DNA of 9,939 nucleotides from contig DAOVGP010000025.1 in NCBI GenBank assembly GCA_030672375.1, positions 1 to 9,939 on the forward strand. Direction: 5' to 3'. Positions 6,045 to 9,939 of the stretch are shown piece after piece. The position numbers and the translations under genes are program-made. The notes beneath the pieces were generated by a model. It worked only from the letters and a program-made list of their open reading frames with translations. It searched no databases and had not been told where the DNA came from. How positions within the stretch are numbered: the first letter of the stretch is position 1; each line of letters starts with the position of its first letter. Source of the stretch: Candidatus Aenigmatarchaeota archaeon (GTDB lineage Archaea > Aenigmatarchaeota > Aenigmatarchaeia > CG10238-14).

Positions 6045-6494
6045 TTATTTCCTTATCTCTTCGTTAAACTGAACTATGTGACTCTTTAATTCCATTAACA
6101 TATCATTGGTTTTCTGCAGAGCCGCTTCCATTTGTTCTTTCTCTTGTTTCAAGTTCTTGATTTGTTCTTTAAGTGTCAACTTTTCAGATTCTAATGCTGT
6201 TTTATCGTCCTTTAAATCTACAATATGCGATTCTAGTTCTTTACATCTCTTTTCACTTTTTTCTAACTCTTTGTAGAGATTGTCTCTCGTAGATTTCAAG
6301 CTTGATATTAATTCCCTCAAATGTTCCTCTTTTTCTTGAAGCTTTCTGATTTTTTCTTGGAGTCGTTTACCGGCGTGTTTTAAGTATAATGCAGAAATCC
6401 TGTGTGTCTTTAGAGTTTTAATTACATCTTTCATTTCTTTATCGAGGTCTTTTTTATTAACCTTTTTCTTCTTTTTTAATACCAACTTCTTCAA
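6045..6494 (-). CDS. Lysine-rich coiled-coil protein of unknown function (start uncertain)
   Basis: Up to 149 residues. A very basic N-terminus (KKLVLKKKKKVNKK) is followed by an almost unbroken coiled coil from about 40 to 145 (long stretches rich in E/K/L with heptad leucines). The phrase SHIV occurs twice, with its His at residues 90 and 139, exactly 49 residues or seven heptads apart. I recognise no family. Starts are poor: TTG at 6494 overlaps the upstream gene by 38 nt and has only GGGGG directly before it; TTG 6485 and ATG 6434 are alternatives, none with a convincing SD. Removing one A from the A6 run at 6472-6477 would fuse it to the upstream coiled-coil gene as one protein of about 275 residues. 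A short T7 tract at 6025-6031 may end the transcript. Confidence 0.75.
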   Translation of the reverse strand: MKKLVLKKKKKVNKKDLDKEMKDVIKTLKTHRISALYLKHAGKRLQEKIRKLQEKEEHLRELISSLKSTRDNLYKELEKSEKRCKELESHIVDLKDDKTALESEKLTLKEQIKNLKQEKEQMEAALQKTNDMLMELKSHIVQFNEEIRK

Positions 6495-6873
6495 CCCCCG
6501 AAACTTTATTATTAATTTCTTGTTCTCGCCTTAAATGTTTAACCTTATGCATTTCCATTAGTCTGATGATTTCGGATAGTTGTAGGTTTATTTTCCTTAT
6601 ATCTATTTTACCTTCTTTCAATTCCATGATATTCCTATCCGAAGAACCATCAATCATCCAACCACTTTTTTCATAATCATAAACATACTTTTTACCCATA
6701 TCTCCGGTTAAACTCAATATTTTATCTTCAAGAACTTCAACCAATTCTGTGAGGGTTTTGTTATTCCTGAGTAGGACTTTAATTTCCTCTTTTAATCTCT
6801 CGTTTTCCTTCTTTATACTACCAATGAAAACCTTGTTCCTTTCTAAAATTTTGATAGGATCTACATTACTCAT
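6457..6873 (-). CDS. Coiled-coil protein of unknown function, first of an overlapping pair
   Basis: 138 residues starting MSNVDPIKILERNK. Predicted coiled coil at about 10-57 (KKENERLKEEIKVLLRNNK and following) and about 90-125, separated by a non-helical segment with KKYVYDYEKSGWMIDG. There are no cysteines, signal peptide or membrane helices, so it is likely cytoplasmic. No SD precedes ATG 6873; an AT-rich box (TTTAATTAAATAA, about 6898-6912) at 25-40 nt suggests a leaderless or nearly leaderless transcript. The C-terminus ends in a lysine-rich patch whose codons overlap the next gene in another frame. Function unknown; the pair may form a structural or scaffold complex. Confidence 0.8.
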   Translation of the reverse strand: MSNVDPIKILERNKVFIGSIKKENERLKEEIKVLLRNNKTLTELVEVLEDKILSLTGDMGKKYVYDYEKSGWMIDGSSDRNIMELKEGKIDIRKINLQLSEIIRLMEMHKVKHLRREQEINNKVSGVEEVGIKKEEKG

Positions 6874-6952
6874 TGTCTCTAATCTATTTATTTTGTTTTT
6901 ATTTAATTAAATTACTAACTCTTTGTTGTAGATGTTTCAAATACTAATGTGA

Positions 6953-7026
6953 TGGGCCCAGAGGGATTCGAACCCCCGACCTTGTGGTTAAGAGCCACCT
7001 GCTCTACCATGCTGAGCTATGGGCCC
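6953..7026 (-). tRNA. tRNA-Lys (anticodon CTT)
   Basis: 74 nt on the minus strand, no intron. The acceptor is GGGCCCA/TGGGCCC with A73, and the D-arm GCTC/GAGC with AGCATGGTA loop. The anticodon stem is GGTGG/CCACA with a G27-A43 mismatch, the loop CTCTTAA, the variable region AGGTC, and the T-arm GGGGG-TTCGAAT-CCCTC. No CCA is encoded. Its D- and T-arms are identical to those of the neighbouring tRNA-Lys(TTT) once that intron is removed, so the two probably arose by duplication. Confidence 0.97.
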
Positions 7027-7082
7027 AAAATGAATAATAATTAACTACGAAATATTTTGTATTTTTCTTAAATCATTTGTTT

Positions 7083-7388
7083 TTACTCTGTAACTTCTTT
7101 TAACCATTTCATGTACTCCTCGTTCACTTTTTCCACTTCTATCTCACCGATGAATGGAATTTCGTAAGGGTGTAATTCTTTTATTTTTTTAAACAACTTT
7201 TCAACTAAAACATCTCGCGTTTTGAAGATTATCAACGTCTCTTTTTCTTTATCTATTTTTCCTTTCCACCAAAACTTACTTTCTGTTATACAAACTTCCA
7301 GGCCACAACCAGCTAACTTTAATTTTAGAATTTCTTCTATCAATTTCTTTGATTTATCAATCGGACAAGTCGTTAATACTAATCGCAT
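7083..7388 (-). CDS. cutA: CutA1 family protein
   Basis: 101 residues, the family's usual length. Conserved CutA features are visible: N-terminal MRLVLTTCP, then KKLIEEILKLKLAGCGL, then WWKGKIDKEKETLIIFKT, KIKELHPYEIPFI and the C-terminal NEEYMKWLKE. CutA1 proteins are small, very stable trimers with a ferredoxin-like fold, historically linked to divalent-metal tolerance, though their true role is unsettled. The ATG at 7388 is chosen over an upstream frame opening at 7436 because it matches the family N-terminus and has AGGTTG just before it. It starts 8 nt after the Nudix stop, so the two are probably one operon. Confidence 0.93.
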   Translation of the reverse strand: MRLVLTTCPIDKSKKLIEEILKLKLAGCGLEVCITESKFWWKGKIDKEKETLIIFKTRDVLVEKLFKKIKELHPYEIPFIGEIEVEKVNEEYMKWLKEVTE

Positions 7389-7396
7389 AATACAAC

Positions 7397-7828
7397 CTAT
7401 TTTGTTGACCAATAAGTACCTTTCTTTTTCTTCCATTTAATATAATCAGTAATAATTTTTTTATGGTCAAATGAAAGTTCATTTAAAATTTTTTCATCAA
7501 TCTCGAACCAAGATGCATCTTCTGCATCATCCCCACCTTTTACTTTTCCCCTTATAGGTTTTGCAATAAAAACGGTTGTCATTAAATGTCCTCTAGGATC
7601 TCTGTCTGGGATTGAGTAAACGCCTAATATATCTATCAATTCAACATCTAAACAAGTTTCTTCTTTCGCTTCCTTTATCGCTTCATGCTCGACTAATTCC
7701 CCTTCATTAACAAACCCGCCAGGTATTGCCAATTTGCCTTTGAAGGGTTCATTCTTCCTTCTAATCAGAACAATTTTATCCTCCTTTTCTATTATTATGT
7801 CGACTGTAGGAATTGGGTTTTTATACAT
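7397..7828 (-). CDS. Nudix hydrolase, ADP-ribose pyrophosphatase/MutT-like
   Basis: 143 residues. The Nudix box lies at about 38-60: GFVNEGE, seven residues, then KEAKEETCL. Two consensus positions differ: the usual Arg of REUXEE is Lys, and the Gly after EEX is Cys. The catalytic glutamates are kept. The following segment GVYSIPDRDPRGHLMTTVF closely resembles archaeal ADP-ribose pyrophosphatases, which hydrolyse ADP-ribose to AMP and ribose-5-phosphate; the exact substrate is not provable here. ATG 7828 has GGTGA 3 nt upstream. It is upstream of and close to cutA, and downstream of tRNA-Lys(TTT). Confidence 0.92.
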   Translation of the reverse strand: MYKNPIPTVDIIIEKEDKIVLIRRKNEPFKGKLAIPGGFVNEGELVEHEAIKEAKEETCLDVELIDILGVYSIPDRDPRGHLMTTVFIAKPIRGKVKGGDDAEDASWFEIDEKILNELSFDHKKIITDYIKWKKKKGTYWSTK

Positions 7829-7855
7829 TTTTCACCACTGTTCATTGAATCAGGA

Positions 7856-7945
7856 TGGGCCGAGAGGGATTCGAACCCCCGACCAACGGGTTAAAAGCCC
7901 GCTGCTTTTGATGATTAAATCTCTACCATGCTGAGCTACCGGCCC
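7856..7945 (-). tRNA. tRNA-Lys (anticodon TTT) with a 16-nt D-arm intron
   Basis: 90 nt on the minus strand, 74 nt after intron removal. The acceptor is GGGCCGG/TCGGCCC with A73, the anticodon stem GCGGG/CCCGT with loop CTTTTAA, the variable region TGGTC, and the T-arm GGGGG-TTCGAAT-CCCTC. Without removing 16 nt the D-stem GCTC has no intact GAGC partner at the right distance; with removal the D-arm is identical to that of tRNA-Lys(CTT) at 6953-7026. Standard cloverleaf searches may misplace or miss this gene. It sits upstream of the Nudix-cutA pair on the same strand. Confidence 0.95.
7907..7922 (-). other. 16-nt tRNA intron in the D-arm, bulge-helix-bulge
   Basis: The minus-strand intron AGATTTAATCATCAAA interrupts the 3' half of the D-stem. 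It folds as a standard bulge-helix-bulge. Exon TGGT pairs with intron ATCA (4 bp, one G-T). The bulges are AG^A and AA^A, each cut after the second base. The intron's own GAT-TTA-ATC makes the inner hairpin. Cuts one or two bases further downstream would give the same mature tRNA, but only this register gives the 4-bp helix with two 3-nt bulges. Confidence 0.85.
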
Positions 7946-8004
7946 CTAAAAATAATTATAGAAAGAGAATGAATTAAAAGTTTAAAAAATTTGTTTAATA
8001 TGAC

Positions 8005-8190
8005 CTACCTCTTTCGGTTTCTGTTAATATCTCTCTTTCTCCAACTATAATCCTTGATTTTAGAACTCTCGCCATATCCACATGCAGAACATCTTCTGTC
8101 TCGAATGTGAAAACTCCTTCTACCACATCTTCTACATAATACATGACTTCGTTTCTGATGTTTACCAAAAGAAGGCGTTCCCTTAGACAT
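8005..8190 (-). CDS. rpl37e: Large ribosomal subunit protein eL37
   Basis: 61 residues starting MSKGTPSFGKHQKRSHVLCRR, the typical archaeal eL37 length and N-terminus. The zinc finger is C-R-R-C-G, then 14 residues after the second Cys, then C-S-A-C-G, followed by a basic C-terminal tail that threads into 23S rRNA. ATG 8190 has GGGGGAT shortly upstream. It lies 12 nt after the LSm gene, a pairing widely conserved in archaea, which supports a joint promoter at 8448-8458. Confidence 0.97.
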   Translation of the reverse strand: MSKGTPSFGKHQKRSHVLCRRCGRRSFHIRDRRCSACGYGESSKIKDYSWRKRDINRNRKR

Positions 8191-8202
8191 TTAATCCCCC
8201 AA

Positions 8203-8418
8203 TTAAACAGGAGAAGCGTATAGTACAGTGTCCCCTCTGATCAAGAGTGTAGTAAATTTCCTCTTGTTCTCGCCTTGTATATCCACATTCTCTAACCAAA
8301 GGTTCAAATGAAGGTCCAAAGCCATAAGTGTACCTGTTATCTCTTCACCATTCTTCAATTTCACAAAAACTTTCTTTCCCTTCGCTCGATCTAATGCATC
8401 AATTGGCCTGTCTGGCAT
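8203..8418 (-). CDS. Sm-like archaeal protein (LSm/SmAP)
   Basis: 71 residues. The Sm1 motif covers about 13-46 (GKKVFVKLKNGEEITGTLMAL, then DLHLNLWLENV), with the RNA-binding Asp-x-His-x-Asn pattern. Sm2 is LLIRGDTVLYAS (58-69). SmAPs form heptameric rings that bind U-rich RNA. The frame is open further upstream, but that part is not Sm-like. Of two nearby ATGs, the one at 8418 is chosen because GGTGA sits 5 nt before it, inside the codons of the ATG at 8430. It heads an operon with eL37 and is divergent from eS8. Confidence 0.95.
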   Translation of the reverse strand: MPDRPIDALDRAKGKKVFVKLKNGEEITGTLMALDLHLNLWLENVDIQGENKRKFTTLLIRGDTVLYASPV

Positions 8419-8447
8419 ATTTTTCACCATTAAAGTTTGTGATATCA

Positions 8448-8474
8448 ATATATAAAAAGATATGCTTAAATTTA
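8448..8474. promoter_or_regulatory. Shared divergent promoter of LSm-eL37 and eS8-TrmB
   Basis: The 75-bp gap holds ATATATAAAAA (8448-8458), which reads TTTTTATATAT on minus about 30-40 nt before the LSm ATG, and also stands 36-46 nt before the eS8 ATG on plus. A second AT-rich block, TTAAATTTA (8466-8474), lies nearer eS8 but is probably too close to its ATG to be the TATA box. One near-symmetric box may therefore direct both transcription units. Confidence 0.5.
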
Positions 8475-8493
8475 TTCTATCTAAGGTGATTGT

Positions 8494-8880
8494 ATGACTA
8501 AGTGGCATATCGACAAAGGCAAGAAAGTTACTGGAGGAAAAATAATTTCGCACAGAAAGAAGAGGAAATTTCAGAGAGGATCTTTACCTTTGTTAACAAA
8601 AATAGGTAAGGAAAAGAAAACGAAAGAAAGAGTTAGAGGAGGAATGACAAAGATAAAACTTCCTCAAGCAGAATTTGCGAATGTAATTGATCCTAAAACT
8701 AATAAAGCTAAAAAAGTAAAAATACTCGATGTTCTAAGAAACGAAGCAAACCCCCAATACGTTAGACGACGTATAATAACAAAAGGAACTATCATAAAAA
8801 CAGAACTGGGTGAAGCCAAAGTTCTTTCTAGACCTTCTCAACATGGAGTTGTTAATGCTCTCATAGTCGAAGAAAAGTGA
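8494..8880 (+). CDS. rps8e: Small ribosomal subunit protein eS8
   Basis: 128 residues, normal for archaeal eS8. Recognisable segments include the N-terminal TKWHIDKGKKVTGGKIISHRKKRK, RGGMTKIKLPQAEFANVID (about 48-66), NPQYVRRRIITKGTIIKTELG (about 86-106) and the end SRPSQHGVVNALIVEE. It is basic, as expected for an rRNA-binding protein. AGGTGA lies 4 nt before ATG 8494. It is followed after 7 nt by a TrmB-like gene on the same strand. Confidence 0.98.
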   Translation: MTKWHIDKGKKVTGGKIISHRKKRKFQRGSLPLLTKIGKEKKTKERVRGGMTKIKLPQAEFANVIDPKTNKAKKVKILDVLRNEANPQYVRRRIITKGTIIKTELGEAKVLSRPSQHGVVNALIVEEK

Positions 8881-8887
8881 CAAAATA

Positions 8888-9205
8888 ATGAGAATTAGCA
8901 AAATTAAAAGGGGTTTAGCTCTCATCGGTTTGACTGATTTAGAGGCAAAAGTGTACATAAAACTCCTGAAGTTGAAAGAAGCAAAGGTAAGTACTCTGGC
9001 TAAGTCAACAAAGGTCACGAGAACACAATTATATCCTCTCTTGGAAAATCTCATAGAAAAAGGTGTTGTGGATAGAATAGATAAAAAAGTCATAAGATAT
9101 AAAGTAGTAAATCGTAAAAAACTTCTTGATATCATTAAAAAATGGAGAAAAAATACAAATACCCTTCTGAAAGAGTTTGAATCATATTTAAAAAAGATTG
9201 AATAA
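8888..9205 (+). CDS. TrmB-like winged-helix regulator, DNA-binding domain only
   Basis: 105 residues. Residues about 12-75 form a TrmB/MarR-like winged helix: GLTDLEAKVYIKLLKLKEAKV, then the recognition region STLAKSTKVTRTQLYPLLENL, then GVVDRIDKKVIRYKVV as the wing. A helical lysine-rich tail (about 76-105) probably dimerises. Full TrmB sugar sensors exceed 250 residues; the ligand-binding part is absent here, which is common among small archaeal members. GTGA overlapping the eS8 stop may be its SD, 8 nt before the ATG. The close spacing suggests cotranscription with the ribosomal protein. Targets unknown. Confidence 0.88.
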   Translation: MRISKIKRGLALIGLTDLEAKVYIKLLKLKEAKVSTLAKSTKVTRTQLYPLLENLIEKGVVDRIDKKVIRYKVVNRKKLLDIIKKWRKNTNTLLKEFESYLKKIE

Positions 9206-9222
9206 TTAATTCGAAAAGATTT

Positions 9223-9375
9223 CTATCTCCCGTAGTCACAATTATTACACTTAATAATTTTTTTCACTATTGTAGAAGCTTTATTTGTGTCCATTTTTTT
9301 AAACTCAACTTTCACGTTTCTAGAACCACATCTAGGGCATCTTCCAGTTTTTGGAGAAGAGTCTAATATTGCCAT
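9223..9375 (-). CDS. Small two-CxxC zinc-ribbon protein (50 aa)
   Basis: 50 residues starting MAILDSSPKTGRCPRCG. Two knuckles, C13-PR-C16 and C43-NN-C46, are separated by 26 residues, close to the spacing of TFIIS-type zinc ribbons; the ending IIKCNNCDYGR also recalls that fold. The acidic Asp-Glu pair that TFIIS/TFS uses for transcript cleavage is absent, so cleavage activity is not supported. The frame is open upstream to 9495, but that part is low-complexity and hydrophobic. ATG 9375 lies about 27 nt from a TATA-like box, with no SD, and is therefore read as a leaderless start. It converges on the TrmB-like gene, with 17 bp between stops. Confidence 0.75.
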   Translation of the reverse strand: MAILDSSPKTGRCPRCGSRNVKVEFKKMDTNKASTIVKKIIKCNNCDYGR

Positions 9376-9396
9376 AGAGATAAGAATTGTCACAAA

Positions 9397-9414
9397 GATA
9401 TAAATAAATATAAT
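9397..9414. promoter_or_regulatory. Divergent AT-rich promoter (zinc ribbon / HD phosphohydrolase)
   Basis: GATATAAATAAATATAAT can serve as TATA in both directions. On minus it is placed for a leaderless transcript of the zinc-ribbon gene (ATG 9375). On plus it predicts a start near 9430-9435, leaving a leader of about 25 nt that carries the AGGTGA at 9449-9454 of the HD-family gene. Confidence 0.5.
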
Positions 9415-9458
9415 GACATCTCTCAAAAAACATTTGTAGTTTAAGACCAGGTGAACAA

Positions 9459-9939
9459 ATGAAAAATTTGGAAAAATTTTTAGATTACATTTCAAACCTA
9501 AAATTAACTGTTCGAACTGGATGGAAGATGCTACGTATTAAAAAAGGAGAAACAATAGCTTCCCATTCTTTCGGTGTTTCGTTCCTAGCATGGATACTAG
9601 CTAAAAAAAAGAAATTTGACACCAATAAAATCATAAAAATGGCATTAGTACATGAGTTGCTTGAGGGCATAACTGGAGATATAGCAGTTTCAACAGAAAA
9701 ATACAAATTTAAACGAGACTTAGAAAAAAAAGCCATGCCTGAGCTGGAAAAACTTCTTCCTGGTGAATTGAGAGATGAAATCATGAGTTTAACGCGAGAA
9801 TTACTAGAAGAAAAAACAGAGGAATCTAAGATTGTAATTCAGGCAGATAGACTTGATACATTGTTTCAATTGTATTTTTACAAGAAGAGGAAATCTGGCA
9901 AAATAACTCAGTCTGATTTAGAATCATTCTTAGGATATG
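9459..9939 (+). CDS. HD-family phosphohydrolase, YfbR/HDDC2-like (3' end cut by window edge)
   Basis: 160 codons are present and the frame runs off the right edge. The layout matches YfbR/HDDC2-type 5'-deoxynucleotidases: a His at 36 (ASHSFGVS), the metal motif region ALVHELLEGITGDI (62-75) and the last metal Asp in IQADRLDTLFQL (D130). These enzymes dephosphorylate deoxynucleoside monophosphates using a divalent metal. The second motif has His65-Glu66 where the family has His-Asp. The downstream E69 and G73-D74 are kept. AGGTGA is 4 nt before ATG 9459, which fixes the start. A role in nucleotide-pool control is probable. Confidence 0.88.
   Translation, partial: MKNLEKFLDYISNLKLTVRTGWKMLRIKKGETIASHSFGVSFLAWILAKKKKFDTNKIIKMALVHELLEGITGDIAVSTEKYKFKRDLEKKAMPELEKLLPGELRDEIMSLTRELLEEKTEESKIVIQADRLDTLFQLYFYKKRKSGKITQSDLESFLGY

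Noticed and set aside
7389..7436. Longer cutA start at 7436
   Set aside because: It would overlap the Nudix gene end and add 16 residues not found in CutA; ATG 7388 has AGGTTG and the family N-terminus.
8419..8553. Upstream in-frame extension of the LSm gene
   Set aside because: The extra 45 residues are hydrophobic and unlike Sm proteins, run into the divergent eS8 gene, and the ATG at 8418 has its own SD.
8734..9135. Minus-strand open frame of 133 codons
   Set aside because: Antisense to eS8 and the TrmB-like gene; no protein-like features.
9376..9495. N-terminal extension of the small zinc-ribbon gene
   Set aside because: It would cross the divergent promoter and the start of the HD-family gene; the composition is simply AT-rich noncoding.
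9485..9784. Minus-strand open frame of 99 codons
   Set aside because: It is the antisense shadow of the HD-family phosphohydrolase, which has recognisable motifs and an SD.

Overview
This AT-rich window comes from an archaeon. It encodes eS8 and eL37 ribosomal proteins, an Sm-like protein, an archaeal-type adenylate kinase, CutA, a histone-fold protein, PadR and TrmB-type regulators, and tRNA genes interrupted by archaeal-style introns. TATA-like boxes lie at the right distance from starts, and Shine-Dalgarno (SD) sequences are mostly GGTGA. The compact genes and the very short histone-fold protein would suit a DPANN-like lineage, but the sequence alone does not settle the phylum.

Layout. 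(1) 1-4298, all minus: a probable five-gene operon read right to left. It holds a PadR repressor, a MacB/FtsX-type permease, its ATPase, a secreted C-terminally anchored COG1361-like protein, and a DrrA-type ABC ATPase that runs off the left edge. Two tandem palindromes sit between the padR TATA box and its ATG, so the operon is probably autoregulated. (2) 4373-5158: a 55-residue histone-fold protein with a structured leader, then a HypA-like zinc protein with an unclear start. (3) 5212-5948: an intron-containing tRNA with anticodon CAT, and adenylate kinase. (4) 6045-6873: two overlapping lysine-rich coiled-coil genes that one base would fuse. (5) 6953-7945: two tRNA-Lys genes flanking cutA and a Nudix gene. 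The TTT isoacceptor carries a 16-nt D-arm intron that folds into a textbook bulge-helix-bulge. (6) 8005-9205: the information-processing pair LSm-eL37 on minus, divergent from eS8-TrmB on plus, with a shared AT-rich promoter. (7) 9223-9939: a leaderless small zinc-ribbon gene, divergent from an HD-family phosphohydrolase cut by the right edge.

Most of the window is core translation and nucleotide metabolism. The accessory part is the PadR-controlled export/ABC operon. Its COG1361-like protein sits where a bacterial MacB system would have its adaptor. The most distinctive sequence-level observations are the 16-nt tRNA intron, the tandem PadR operator, the overlapping coiled-coil genes, the histone-fold protein lacking helix 3, and the HypA-like gene whose apparent ATG lies upstream of its predicted transcription start.
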